Assembly: GCA_965657335.1 (NCBI GenBank) | Contig: CBFHOH010000021.1 | Coordinates: forward strand, 15,358-79,357 | Length of the DNA: 64,000 nt | Source of the DNA: UBA4582 sp965657335 | GTDB lineage: Bacteria; Pseudomonadota; Gammaproteobacteria; Pseudomonadales; Azotimanducaceae | Direction: 5' to 3' | In this document: positions 45,039 through 54,308 of the stretch, piece after piece | Numbering within the stretch: the first letter of the stretch is position 1 | Layout of the letters: each line of letters opens with the position of its first letter | Translations under genes and position numbers: made by a program | The notes under the pieces: generated by a model | The model's input: only the letters and a program-made list of their open reading frames with translations | What the model was told of the DNA's origin: nothing | The model's database searches: none

Positions 45039-46261
45039 CAGGAAGCACCTCCTGTAAGTTGCGATGGCGCTGCGCGTAGTGCTCTGGCGCTTCGAGCTTT
45101 CGCTTTCTTAGCGTTACCTTTGCTGTTGCCTGCGTGCACTGCTGCTTCCCTGCTTTCGTATTCTATCCGAAGCAAAACAGCGACAAGTACACAACTCACG
45201 ATCAAACTATTACCGCCATAGCTCACCAAAGGCAGGGTGAGCCCTTTTGTCGGCAATAAACCAATATTCACGCCGATGTTGATCGTCGCCTGAACACCTA
45301 AAAGAATTGATATCGCGTAAGCCAGTAATGCATGGAATTCGAGCTCGAGGCGACGCGCATTACGACCAATCCAAAATCCTCGGATAACCATGCAAAAGAA
45401 CAAAAATATAAACAGCACGGCACCCAGCACACCGTATTCTTCAGCGACAATAGAAAATAAAAAGTCCGTGTGGGCTTCCGGCAAATAAAATAGCTTTTGA
45501 ATGCTGTTCCCTAACCCCAACCCAAACCACTCACCCCGGCCGAATGCGATGAGTGCCTGCGTCAGCTGATACCCACTGTCAAACTGATGATCCCATGGGT
45601 TTGAGAAAGTGGTCAGCCTCTCGAGGCGATATGGCTGCCACTGCGCAATAACAATGGTGACAACAAACACAAGTGCAATCAGCGGCAAGAACCTGCTAAA
45701 TGGCACGCCTGCCAGAAATATGGCACCCATCATGGCCGCCATAATAACTACGGAGGCGCCAAAATCAGGCTGCATAAGAAGCAGACCCACCATTAAACCC
45801 AGCACGATCAAAGGTTGAACAAATGCGGAAATCGTCGTGAGAACTTCTTCCTTGCGCCTAACCAGATAACCGGCGATATAAACCGCGCTGAAAAACTTAA
45901 CAAACTCCGAGCCCTGCACAGTAAAAAAGCCAAGTGATATCCAACGCGTACTGCCATTTACCTTATGCCCAATACCAGGAACCAAAACGGCTACGAGCAA
46001 CACAAAGCTGACCAACAGCAAAACCATGTCCAATCGTTGCCACGCACGAATTGGCACCATCAGTGCACCGGCCGCCACGGCCAAACTAATGCCAAGATAG
46101 ACAACATGTTTAATCAGAAGATGCATAGAGCTGCCATAGGTTCTCGCCGCAATTTCCGTTGATGCAGACCCAACCAGCAGCACACCCGCAAATAGCAAAA
46201 GCGAAGCGATCCCTGCCACATAGGGATCTAGCGGGAAGGTCCTGTCTGCCAACGGATTCAT
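45038..46261 (-). CDS. ftsW: Peptidoglycan glycosyltransferase FtsW (SEDS family)
   Basis: The protein is 407 aa with about ten membrane helices. SEDS motifs are 'GHKVNGSTRWISLGFFTVQGSEFVKFFSAVYIAGYLVRR', 'QPDFGASVVIMAAMMGAIFLAG' and 'ALIAFGRGEWFGLGLGNSIQKLFYLPEAHTDFLFSIVAEEYG'. 'LPTKGLTLPLVSYGGNSLIVS' is also present. It polymerises septal glycan strands with FtsI. The ATG overlaps the murD stop by four bases. Confidence 0.97.
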   Translation of the reverse strand: MNPLADRTFPLDPYVAGIASLLLFAGVLLVGSASTEIAARTYGSSMHLLIKHVVYLGISLAVAAGALMVPIRAWQRLDMVLLLVSFVLLVAVLVPGIGHKVNGSTRWISLGFFTVQGSEFVKFFSAVYIAGYLVRRKEEVLTTISAFVQPLIVLGLMVGLLLMQPDFGASVVIMAAMMGAIFLAGVPFSRFLPLIALVFVVTIVIAQWQPYRLERLTTFSNPWDHQFDSGYQLTQALIAFGRGEWFGLGLGNSIQKLFYLPEAHTDFLFSIVAEEYGVLGAVLFIFLFFCMVIRGFWIGRNARRLELEFHALLAYAISILLGVQATINIGVNIGLLPTKGLTLPLVSYGGNSLIVSCVLVAVLLRIEYESREAAVHAGNSKGNAKKAKARSARALRAAPSQLTGGAS

Positions 46262-47643
46262 CGACTTATTTCCTGAACAAGATGGCGAAACTTTTCACCA
46301 CGGACTTCAAAATTCTTGAATTGATCAAAACTGGCACACGCAGGGGAAAACAACACTACGGCATCACCTTTTGAGCTTGAGGAGATAGCGACGGCAACTT
46401 TCACAGCCTCTTCGAGCGTAGATACCTTGGTTGCGGAACATCCCTGAAAGCTTTGCTCCAATATCTGGGCGTCTTCGCCGTAGATAACAACTTTTGCCTC
46501 GTTCTCTTGCAACGCATCGCCGAGTGCAGAGAAACTGGCACCCTTTGACTGGCCTCCAATCAGCACAACCAGCGAATCAGTTGAGTCAGCAAAACCATTT
46601 ATCGCGGCTATCGTAGACCCGGGGTTCGTGGACTTTGAGTCATTGATAAAAGTTGTCCCATCTTGCTCCGCGACTAATTCACAGCGATGGGGTAAGCCGG
46701 CAAAACTCGCTAAAGTTTCAGCAATGACTTTTTCCCCAACGCCCAACCGCTCTGCGATCGCTATTGCTGCCAATGCATTTTCGGCATTGTGTCTTCCACG
46801 CATCAGCACATTGTCACAATCAAGGATGCGTCTTTCACCCTGGCATAAAAAAGTTCCGTCATTATCGGCTCGGATACCGTAACTATTATCGTCTACCGGC
46901 TGTCTTCCGCTAAAACTTATAATTTCGGTTCCATGGTCAAAAGCAAAGTCAAAATCCAAATCTGCATTCTTTAATGCGATGTTAGCGTTGGAATAGATTC
47001 TTGCCTTGGTTCGATAATAATCCGTGTCACTCTCGTATCTATCAAGGTGATCAGGCGTCAGATTAAGCACCGTTGCTAACTCACACTTTGCATCGCCGAT
47101 CGTTTCGAGTTGATAACTGGAGAGCTCTAGAACATATACATCGCAATCAAGCTCAATCAAGTCGAGACAAGGCGTACCAATATTGCCACCTACGCCCACT
47201 CTTAAGCCGGCGTTCTTGAGCATTTCACCGAGCAGTGCCGTGACAGTGCTTTTACCATTTGAACCTGTAATGCCAACTACCGGCACAACGGCCTGTTTTA
47301 GGAATATATTCACATCACCGTTGATACCAATTCCATCCGATATCGCTTGTTGAATGGCGCGACTTGACAAGGGTATACCCGGACTCACAATAAGCTCTTC
47401 TATTTCCCGAGGACTAAACCTTGTCTCTTCATCTAGCTGTGAAAACGCCACCTCGGGATCAACACTTCGCAGCTCAGAGAGCAAGTCAGGTCGTGGCTTC
47501 GCATCCATCACACTAAAAGGGACGCCCAACTTTGAAAAGTAGCGCGCACAAGAGAGTCCGGTTTTTCCTAGACCCAAAATCACCTTCTTGATCTTCTCGT
47601 CGTTTGACGCATTGCTGTTAGAAACATCTCTATTAGTGTTCAC
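46258..47643 (-). CDS. murD: UDP-N-acetylmuramoylalanine-D-glutamate ligase MurD
   Basis: The protein is 461 aa from a GTG start at 47643 that overlaps the murE stop by 11 bases. Motifs are 'KKVILGLGKTGLSCARYFSKLG', the ATP loop 'GITGSNGKSTVTALLGEMLKNAG', 'YVLELSSYQLE', 'LNLTPDHLDRY', 'LPHRCELVAEQDGTTFINDSKSTNPGSTIAAI' and 'LFSPACASFDQFKNFEVRGEKF'. It adds D-Glu to UDP-MurNAc-L-Ala. In the usual dcw order murF and mraY precede it. Here it follows murE directly. Confidence 0.97.
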   Translation of the reverse strand: MNTNRDVSNSNASNDEKIKKVILGLGKTGLSCARYFSKLGVPFSVMDAKPRPDLLSELRSVDPEVAFSQLDEETRFSPREIEELIVSPGIPLSSRAIQQAISDGIGINGDVNIFLKQAVVPVVGITGSNGKSTVTALLGEMLKNAGLRVGVGGNIGTPCLDLIELDCDVYVLELSSYQLETIGDAKCELATVLNLTPDHLDRYESDTDYYRTKARIYSNANIALKNADLDFDFAFDHGTEIISFSGRQPVDDNSYGIRADNDGTFLCQGERRILDCDNVLMRGRHNAENALAAIAIAERLGVGEKVIAETLASFAGLPHRCELVAEQDGTTFINDSKSTNPGSTIAAINGFADSTDSLVVLIGGQSKGASFSALGDALQENEAKVVIYGEDAQILEQSFQGCSATKVSTLEEAVKVAVAISSSSKGDAVVLFSPACASFDQFKNFEVRGEKFRHLVQEISR

Positions 47644-49120
47644 TGAAATACTGCTCGACTACTAAGTAATCGCTGTATGGTAATTTCTGCCCGTTTACTT
47701 CTTGGTAAGGTTCATGACCTTTGCCGGCGATCAAAACTAAATCATTGGGTTTGGCTTTATTGAGCGCTAGCGCGATTGCTGTTGCGCGATCAACTTCCAC
47801 CGTAACTTTTGTGTTGGGCGCAACTCCGGCAACGATATCTGCCACGATGTCCGATGGGTTTTCTGTTCTGGGGTTATCACTCGTTACAAAAGCGTGATCC
47901 GCAATACGACCGGCAACAGCACCCATCTGAGGCCGTTTACCTTTGTCACGATCGCCTCCGCAACCCATAACACAATAAACCTCGCCGCCTGCGTGCTGTC
48001 TGGTTGCCACAAGCGCCTTCTGCAAGGCATCAGGTGTATGGGCGTAATCAATAACTACTGTGGGCTGACCGTCAAATGCTAATAGGTCCATGCGACCTTT
48101 GACATTATTTAGCTGCTCGACTGCACGCAAAGCCTGCTTTAGAGAGACATCCTCGACGAGCAAAGTAGATATAACAGCCAGCAAGTTGCTGAGGTTGAAC
48201 CCTCCTAAAAGCTTGCTTACTAGCGGCAGAGTCTCACCCTGGTAGACGATCGAGGCCGAGATACCTGTCTTTCTGTATTCAACCGATTTGCAGTAAACAT
48301 CGGCCTCAGATCGCTGCATAGAGAAGGTGATGCAATCCGTAACGTTGCTAACAGATCGCTTGTCGATTTGCTGATCCGACATTTCTAGCTGCGTTGTTAT
48401 CCGATTGGCGAGCGCCTCTCCAAATTCATCATCTAAATTAATGACGGCATGCTTTAATCCGGGCCATTTAAATAGGCGTTCCTTCGCTTCTTTGTAATGA
48501 TCAAAATCATTATGGTAATCGAGATGATCGCGACTGATGTTAGTGAAAATCGCCGTTTCTATCTTGGTGCCGTTGAGTCGCCCCTGAACCAGCCCGTGCG
48601 ATGAAGCCTCAAGGCATACTGCATTAGCGCCCTTGCCTTTCATTTCAAATAGCATTCTCTGGAGATCGACAGCATCCGGAGTTGTCATACCGACATCCTC
48701 AAGATCACTGTTCAATCCAGCACCCAGCGTGCCGACCACACCACAGGGCTGTTGCAACAGTGATAAAGCCTGAGCAACGTAATGGCTCACTGATGTTTTA
48801 CCGTTGGTACCAGTCACCGCAATAATTTTCAGGGTTTCTGAAGGTTCTTGATAAAAGCGCGATGCAATTGTTCCTTTGTGCGCAGAAAGATCACTGACCT
48901 CAAAATCATTTTCATGAACGGGTTGATAGGGTGATTCACACAGCACGGCAGCTGCTTTGCCTGCAATATCATCCACGAACCGCCTACCATCCGCCTGATC
49001 GCCTATGGTGGCTAAAAACAAATCTCCAGACTTTACTTTTCTGGAATCGTACTCAATGCCATTTACCGCAATTGCGGGTAAATGATAACCGGGCAGAAGA
49101 GAATTAAGCATCGCTTGCAT
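47633..49120 (-). CDS. murE: UDP-N-acetylmuramoyl-tripeptide synthetase MurE
   Basis: The protein is 495 aa. It contains the ATP loop 'IAVTGTNGKTSVSHYVAQAL', 'GMTTPDAVDLQRML', 'CLEASSHGLVQGRLNGTKIETAIFTNISRDHLDYH' and 'VVIDYAHTPDALQKAL'. The diaminopimelate-recognition motif DNPR lies in 'HAFVTSDNPRTENPSDIV', which points to meso-DAP peptidoglycan. It begins immediately after the ftsI stop with no spacer and overlaps murD. Confidence 0.98.
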   Translation of the reverse strand: MQAMLNSLLPGYHLPAIAVNGIEYDSRKVKSGDLFLATIGDQADGRRFVDDIAGKAAAVLCESPYQPVHENDFEVSDLSAHKGTIASRFYQEPSETLKIIAVTGTNGKTSVSHYVAQALSLLQQPCGVVGTLGAGLNSDLEDVGMTTPDAVDLQRMLFEMKGKGANAVCLEASSHGLVQGRLNGTKIETAIFTNISRDHLDYHNDFDHYKEAKERLFKWPGLKHAVINLDDEFGEALANRITTQLEMSDQQIDKRSVSNVTDCITFSMQRSEADVYCKSVEYRKTGISASIVYQGETLPLVSKLLGGFNLSNLLAVISTLLVEDVSLKQALRAVEQLNNVKGRMDLLAFDGQPTVVIDYAHTPDALQKALVATRQHAGGEVYCVMGCGGDRDKGKRPQMGAVAGRIADHAFVTSDNPRTENPSDIVADIVAGVAPNTKVTVEVDRATAIALALNKAKPNDLVLIAGKGHEPYQEVNGQKLPYSDYLVVEQYFSEH

Positions 49121-50794
49121 CTAGGCCGCCTTGTCGGGGTAATTGGGCGTGACGTTCAGAAGGCGCAACGCACCAGCCATCACCCGAGAAAAGACCGGCG
49201 CAGCGATCGCACCACCACCGTATTGATCACCCTCTGGTTCATCAATCATGACAATGCCGACTAATCGTGGCGACTCAGCTGGCGTCATTCCAGCGAAGAA
49301 GGCGATGTGTCTAGTATCGTCGTAACCTGCCTTACCTACTTTTCGCGCCGTGCCAGTCTTGCCAGCAACCGTGTAAGCTTCCATTGATGCCTTGCTGCCC
49401 GTACCACTTTCAGCAACCCGTTGTAACATTTTGATCAGATCCGCAGCGACAGCCTGAGACATCACACGTTGGTCATCCATCGCGCTGCGCCCAACAAGAG
49501 ACAGAGGCCGCTTGATACCGCCAGATGCGATCGTCAAATAAGACGCTGCGAGCTGCACCGGCGTCACCTGCAGACCATAACCATAGGCGAACGTCGCACG
49601 TTCAATATCTTTCCAGCGCCGGTGACTTGGCAAAAAACCACTACTTTCACCCAACACACCGATACCAGTGCTTTCGCCGAACCCTACCGAGGAAAACATG
49701 TTCCAGATGTCATACTCGTCAAGACTCAAGGCAAGTTTAGTGATACCTACCTGGCTGGATTTCTCGATAATGCCACCCAGGTCCAGCTCGCCATAATTGA
49801 CAGGATCGGGAATTGTTTTCTTACCCACCTTTACAAATCCTGGATGCGTGTTGATCACTGAATTCTTCGTGTACTCACCCGACTCCAAAGCAACCGCAAC
49901 AGTAAAAGGTTTCACTGTGCTACCCGGTTCAAATATATCTGTTACAGCCCTATTTCTTACCGCTGCCAAGTCTAGGTTAGTCCTATTGTTGGGGTTGTAA
50001 GACGGTTGGTTAACTAGCGCTAGAATTTCTCCTGTCTGAACGTCGAGAATCACCACAGAGCCGGCTTTGGCATTAAAGTGAGAAATCGCCGACTTTAACT
50101 CGCGATAAGCGAGATATTGGATGCGGAGATCCACACTCAATTCCAGATTTTTACCGGGTTCCGCTTCAGACATTGGCATGATGTCTCTCACGATATCGCC
50201 ATAGAGATTTTTCAGTACTTTTTTCTTGCCAGGCGTACCTTTCAACCATTCATCAAAAGAGAGTTCGATACCTTCCTGCCCTCGGTCATCAATATTCGTA
50301 AATCCAACAAGGTGTGCGGTCACTTCTCCACCGGGGTAATACCGCTGATACTCTCTTTCCGAATAGACACCTTTGGCTTTTAGCGCAAGGATTTCATCCG
50401 CCACGGCCGGGGGCAGGTGGCGACGCAAATAAACAAACGATCGATCTTTGTTCTTCTCCAATTTCGCTCTGAACTGATGAGTTGGCACACCAAGCTTTTG
50501 AGCAAGCTCGTCTATCGAATCATCTGCTTTAACGAGCTCCTTGGGATTTGCCCACAGAGATACCACAGGCGAGCTAATCGCCAACGGCTTACCTCTTCTA
50601 TCTTGAATCATTCCCCGGTGAGCATTGATACGCTCGATGCGAATTGTTCTAGCGTCACCTTGATCCTGCAAAAAGTCGTTATCAACCACGTTAAGAACAA
50701 TCACGCGCGCGCAAAGCGTGACAGTAACCACAACAAAGAATGCAATCATCAGATAGAGCCGAACAGCATCGATTTTTCCGACAAACTTTTCCAA
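49121..50794 (-). CDS. ftsI: Peptidoglycan transpeptidase FtsI (PBP3)
   Basis: The protein is 557 aa with an N-terminal membrane helix (residues 12-33) and a dimerisation domain including 'HRGMIQDRRGKPLAISSPVVSLWANPKEL'. The transpeptidase motifs are SxxK in 'IFEPGSTVKPFTVAVAL' (Ser near 293) and KTG in 'YTVAGKTGTARKVG'. The second motif, usually SSN, reads SSQ in 'IIEKSSQVGITKLALSL', an Asn-to-Gln change. It crosslinks septal peptidoglycan with FtsW and is the target of several beta-lactams. It lies between ftsL and murE. Confidence 0.97.
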   Translation of the reverse strand: MEKFVGKIDAVRLYLMIAFFVVVTVTLCARVIVLNVVDNDFLQDQGDARTIRIERINAHRGMIQDRRGKPLAISSPVVSLWANPKELVKADDSIDELAQKLGVPTHQFRAKLEKNKDRSFVYLRRHLPPAVADEILALKAKGVYSEREYQRYYPGGEVTAHLVGFTNIDDRGQEGIELSFDEWLKGTPGKKKVLKNLYGDIVRDIMPMSEAEPGKNLELSVDLRIQYLAYRELKSAISHFNAKAGSVVILDVQTGEILALVNQPSYNPNNRTNLDLAAVRNRAVTDIFEPGSTVKPFTVAVALESGEYTKNSVINTHPGFVKVGKKTIPDPVNYGELDLGGIIEKSSQVGITKLALSLDEYDIWNMFSSVGFGESTGIGVLGESSGFLPSHRRWKDIERATFAYGYGLQVTPVQLAASYLTIASGGIKRPLSLVGRSAMDDQRVMSQAVAADLIKMLQRVAESGTGSKASMEAYTVAGKTGTARKVGKAGYDDTRHIAFFAGMTPAESPRLVGIVMIDEPEGDQYGGGAIAAPVFSRVMAGALRLLNVTPNYPDKAA

Positions 50795-50799
50795 TTGAT

Positions 50800-51150
50800 C
50801 TACCTTTTAACTCGTTCTAATTGGCGCGCGTTAGGGCCCGACGCTCGACCGACCAAAACGAGGTCTGTTGCCGACGGCGCTTTCATGCCCAACTTATTTC
50901 GAGAGACCTCATCAACCCTTGCGTACCCAGCCCATGCCCCTTGCTCTAGCAAGAGCCGTTCGTAATCGCTATCAAGCAAGTCCTGCTCTTTCTCTAGATC
51001 TTGTAATTTTGAATACTGTGCTCTCGTTAAATGCGCGGCGTAAATTACGCCAACAGCAGAAACACCTATTAGCACAACGAGTCCTGCTACTTGCAGCTGT
51101 TTCCACTGCAACAACCAGGTGAGTAACTTAACGAGCGGTGAATTCTTCAT
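50800..51150 (-). CDS. ftsL: Cell division protein FtsL
   Basis: The protein is 116 aa with a short cytoplasmic N-terminus and one helix ('LQVAGLVVLIGVSAVGVIYAAHL'). The periplasmic leucine-zipper-like stretch is 'RAQYSKLQDLEKEQDLLDSDYERLLLEQGAWAG', followed by the conserved 'ARVDEVSRNKLGMKAPS'. It forms a complex with FtsB and FtsQ that activates FtsWI. Identification rests on these features and on its position between rsmH and ftsI. Confidence 0.93.
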   Translation of the reverse strand: MKNSPLVKLLTWLLQWKQLQVAGLVVLIGVSAVGVIYAAHLTRAQYSKLQDLEKEQDLLDSDYERLLLEQGAWAGYARVDEVSRNKLGMKAPSATDLVLVGRASGPNARQLERVKR

Positions 51151-51157
51151 AGGCCAC

Positions 51158-52081
51158 CTATAACTTTTCTGCTATTCGCATAATTGAACTACGCGACCTT
51201 CTGTTCCGCGTTACCTCGTCAACTGAAGGCTTCGCCGCTTTACCTATCAACTTGAGCGTTCGCTCTATTTCGCTATCCCGGATGGGCAATTTATCCGGCA
51301 GCTTTTCACCTCTGGCCAGGTCTCTCATGTATCTCTTCACAATCCTGTCTTCGAGAGAATGAAAACTGATCACCACAAGCTTTCCACCGGGGTTTAATAC
51401 TTTTACCGCAGATTTTAGCCCCGCCTCCAAATCCGACAATTCTTCATTAATGTAGATTCGGATCGCCTGAAAGGACCTTGTCGCCGGATGTTTATTGGGG
51501 TCTTTTCTTGGTGTACCTTCCTCAATAATTTCGACAAGCTGGCCAGTTGTTTCTATTGTTTCGCTTGCTCGAGCAGCAACAATCTGTCGAGCAATGCGTC
51601 TGGAAAACTTTTCTTCACCGTACTTCCACAACACGTAAGAAATATCTTTTTCATCCGCTGTCATTAACCACTCGGATGCTGTCTGGCCGACCTGTTGATT
51701 CATTCTCATATCGAGAGGACCGTTTTGACTAAAACTAAAACCACGCGTCGATTCGTCAAGTTGTGGAGACGAAACACCGAGGTCCATCAAGACACCGTCA
51801 ACTTTCTCTATACCTTCATCGCTAAGAAACATCGCAAGATCGCTGAACGACCCCTGTCGGATCAAAACACGCTCGTCTTGCCCTAGATGATCTCGAGCAT
51901 GCTCGATCGCCGTAAGATCTTTGTCTATTACAAGCAGCCGGCCATGACCATTCAACTTTTTAAGTATTTCGGCACTATGCCCGCCACGACCATATGTGCA
52001 ATCCACAAATATGCCTTCGGCGTTTGTAACCAATGCGTCTACTGCTTCGTGCCTTAACACTGTTTCATGCTGGGTAGACAT
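51158..52081 (-). CDS. rsmH: 16S rRNA (cytosine1402-N4)-methyltransferase RsmH
   Basis: The protein is 307 aa from the ATG at 52081 ('MSTQHETVLRHEAVDAL'); an ATG at 52102 also has a plausible ribosome binding site (GAGG). SAM-binding and family motifs include 'FVDCTYGRGGHSAEIL', 'LLVIDKDLTAIEHA', 'VDGVLMDLGVSSPQLDESTRGFSF', 'GPLDMRMNQ', 'ATRSFQAIRIYINEELSDLEAGL' and 'VVISFHSLEDRIVKRYM'. It methylates C1402 in the ribosomal P site. It lies second in the mraZ-led cluster. Confidence 0.97.
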   Translation of the reverse strand: MSTQHETVLRHEAVDALVTNAEGIFVDCTYGRGGHSAEILKKLNGHGRLLVIDKDLTAIEHARDHLGQDERVLIRQGSFSDLAMFLSDEGIEKVDGVLMDLGVSSPQLDESTRGFSFSQNGPLDMRMNQQVGQTASEWLMTADEKDISYVLWKYGEEKFSRRIARQIVAARASETIETTGQLVEIIEEGTPRKDPNKHPATRSFQAIRIYINEELSDLEAGLKSAVKVLNPGGKLVVISFHSLEDRIVKRYMRDLARGEKLPDKLPIRDSEIERTLKLIGKAAKPSVDEVTRNRRSRSSIMRIAEKL

Positions 52082-52134
52082 CGAGCTTATTCCTGTCGTC
52101 ATGCTTCGGCACCTCAGGCCCAACACGGCATCTA

Positions 52135-52593
52135 CTACAAGTGAAAATTCAGTAACTCGGGCGGATCTTCTTCGTCTATCTCACTTTCTGCCAACCAAGT
52201 TGCTCTACAAGCGTCCCAGTGAGACTCATCCCATAGCTCAAATCGATTCGTTTGCCCCACCAGCGTTGTTCGTTTTTCCAAGCCAGCGTAGCTTCGCAAT
52301 GGCGGCGTGAGTTGCAATCTGCCGCTGGCATCCAACTGGATGTCTGTTGCGTGACCAACAAGCAAACGCATAAACGCACTGGTTTTTTTATGCATACTGG
52401 GTAGTGCTAGCGTTCTTCTCTGAACGTCTTCCCATTCCGGCTTCGGATAAATCAGCAAACAGGTTTCACGGGTGTCTATTGTCACGACCATTTCCCCGTT
52501 ACAATGGCTTAACAGCTCGTCGCGCTCTTTTTTAGGCATCGCTATACGACCTTTCGCGTCGAGACTTGGATTGTTAATGCCGTGAAAATTCAC
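52135..52593 (-). CDS. mraZ: Transcriptional regulator MraZ
   Basis: The protein is 152 aa with two AbrB-like SpoVT repeats: 'GINNPSLDAKGRIAMPKKERDELL' and 'FMRLLVGHATDIQLDASGRLQLTPPLRSYAGLEK'. MraZ binds direct TGGG repeats and represses its own dcw operon. Three 10-bp-spaced repeats lie about 110-135 bases upstream (52705-52728). It is first gene of the cell-division cluster. Confidence 0.97.
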   Translation of the reverse strand: MNFHGINNPSLDAKGRIAMPKKERDELLSHCNGEMVVTIDTRETCLLIYPKPEWEDVQRRTLALPSMHKKTSAFMRLLVGHATDIQLDASGRLQLTPPLRSYAGLEKRTTLVGQTNRFELWDESHWDACRATWLAESEIDEEDPPELLNFHL

Positions 52594-52971
52594 TATTGCT
52601 TCGCCTGAGTTCGCTCAATTCATCAAATATGGAGATCAGATAACGACAATGGCATGTTCGGGTCCGGGCCTATCACCTAAATTTGGCGCTAAAGTCCAGA
52701 AAATCCCACAAAACCACACAATTACCCACTTTTCCTCACCGTGCACCTTATGAATGGGGGAGCTCCTTGTCAATAGAAGCAAAACTGCCATTTGTCTTTA
52801 AAACACAAGGACTTAGCAGATTTTCAGAGAGCGAAACAAGCGATTGCGAAAAATCACGATTTAATACATCGAGATACTTCTAACACTTAAAGTGATTTGT
52901 TAAGAAAATAAGAGAAGCGGCCTGTTTAGACCGTATTGGAATATGCAGCGCGTTTTATATAGCTAAAAAGT
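52594..52971. other. mraZ upstream region, no gene
   Basis: This is 378 bp between mraZ and the 3' end of rnpB. It contains the MraZ box at 52705-52728. A short palindrome CACTT-A-AAGTG sits at 52884-52894. The single plus-strand open frame here looks accidental. No terminator for rnpB was recognised. Confidence 0.5.
52705..52728 (-). promoter_or_regulatory. MraZ box (TGGG direct repeats)
   Basis: On the minus strand three repeats start exactly 10 bases apart: TGGGTAATTG, TGTGGTTTTG and TGGGATTTTC. MraZ recognises TGGGN repeats with 5-base spacers (10-base period), and only the middle copy departs (TGTG). It lies upstream of mraZ as expected for autorepression. Confidence 0.75.
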
Positions 52972-53312
52972 GAGAGTTGACCGATAAGCCGGGTTCTGTC
53001 GTGGACAATCATTCATCTGCGATACATGTCGCCATGTACCTGAAGCAACCTACCCGAATCCAATTGCGGGCCGCAACCACAGATTCCTATTTGGTTTTGC
53101 TCCGAGTGGGGTTTGCACTGCCACGCCCGTTACCGGCCGCGCGGTGCGCTCTTACCGCACCATTTCACCCTTACCGACCTAGGCCGGCGGTATATTTTCT
53201 GCTGCACTTTCCGTGGACTCACGTCCCCCAGGCGTTACCTGGCACTCTGCCCTATGGAGCCCGGACTTTCCTCCACTACCATCTGGCAGTAGCGATTGCC
53301 TAGTCAACTCTC
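52972..53312 (-). ncRNA. rnpB: RNase P RNA (bacterial class A)
   Basis: The minus strand shows the conserved core of M1 RNA: near the 5' end GAGGAAAGTCCGGGCTCC, GGGCAGAGTGCCAGGTAACG, the GGTAAGGGTGAAA-GGTGCGGTAAGAG block, and near the 3' end ACAGAACCCGGCTTATCGG. Helix P1 is closed by GAGAGTTGAC (53303-53312) and GTCAACTCTC (52972-52981), which sets the ends. Length is about 341 bases. It processes the 5' ends of tRNA precursors. Location between rsmI and mraZ is the Pseudomonas arrangement. Confidence 0.97.
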
Positions 53313-53375
53313 GCTCGCAGATTACACTTCTGACGGACAATGAACAATGCATTTTGCAGCAAGCCCGTTAACCCT

Positions 53376-54206
53376 CTAGCGATCAGATTTCTGGTCAAGC
53401 GCGATCTCATATAGATCTTTTTTGCTGACACCGGTTAACTGATGCGCCAATTTAGCTGCTTTACCCGGAGGAAGTTCTTGCAAAAGGGCACGCATCAAAG
53501 CAATTGCATCGTAGCGTTCTGGCTTACCATCTAACCCATCAATGATCACGACGAACTCGCCACGCTGGACAATCTCATTCTTTTCGATCGCAGAGGATGC
53601 TTCGGCCAGCGTACCTTGCCAGAACGTCTCGTAGTGTTTGGTTATTTCTCTCGCAATCATTACACGGCGTGCTTGCCCGAAAGCCTTGCCCATTGCCGCA
53701 ACCGTTTCCGCCATGCGATGCGGTGCCTCGTAAAACACCATCGTCCTGCTTTCCGAGTTTAGCGCTTCCAGTGTTTTCTCGCGGGCCACTGCTTTCGCCG
53801 GCAGAAACCCTTCAAAGCAGAATCGGTCGGTCGACATACCACTGACCGAAAGCGCAGCAACAGCCGCACTGCTACCGGGTACAGGCACAACAGGAATATT
53901 ATTCGCTCTCACTTCCTGCACCAAGCGATATCCAGGGTCTGCAATCAGCGGAGTACCCGCGTCAGAAATCAGAGCAATCGATTTATGCTCTGTTAAAAGC
54001 GCAACTAAACCTGCTGAAGATTCTGTCTCGTTATGCTCGTGATAACTTAGCATTGGCGTCGCAATATCATAATGCGCTAACAATTTCTTACTGTGCCGCG
54101 TGTCTTCGGCAGCGATAAAGTCGACCTGCTTTAAGACGGACACTGCCCTGTAAGTCATGTCTTCCAGATTACCAATCGGCGTCGCAACAACGTATAGAAC
54201 ACTCAT
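53376..54206 (-). CDS. rsmI: 16S rRNA (cytidine1402-2'-O)-methyltransferase RsmI
   Basis: The protein is 276 aa with a tetrapyrrole-methylase-like fold. Motifs are 'LYVVATPIGNLEDMTYRAVSVL', 'AEDTRHSKKLLAHYDI', 'IALISDAGTPLIADPGYRLV', 'VPVPGSSAAVAALSVSG', 'FEGFLPAK' and 'VFYEAPHRM'. It methylates the ribose of C1402, the same nucleotide targeted by RsmH in the nearby dcw cluster. It is divergent from lpoA. Confidence 0.97.
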   Translation of the reverse strand: MSVLYVVATPIGNLEDMTYRAVSVLKQVDFIAAEDTRHSKKLLAHYDIATPMLSYHEHNETESSAGLVALLTEHKSIALISDAGTPLIADPGYRLVQEVRANNIPVVPVPGSSAAVAALSVSGMSTDRFCFEGFLPAKAVAREKTLEALNSESRTMVFYEAPHRMAETVAAMGKAFGQARRVMIAREITKHYETFWQGTLAEASSAIEKNEIVQRGEFVVIIDGLDGKPERYDAIALMRALLQELPPGKAAKLAHQLTGVSKKDLYEIALDQKSDR

Positions 54207-54308
54207 ATAACTTTTCCAGAGAAATCTGTGACAAACCCTTACAGAATCCTGCAGCGGGCTGAAATCAAATAGGGTAGGATAGGGCCGAATAAATCACGAT
54301 CTTACACT

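Noticed and set aside
43557..52593. Missing mur genes explained by an assembly deletion
   Set aside because: All junctions retain intact start and stop codons with normal short overlaps, which a random deletion would not leave.
52977..53303. Plus-strand open frame of 108 codons
   Set aside because: It is the antisense of the conserved RNase P RNA core.
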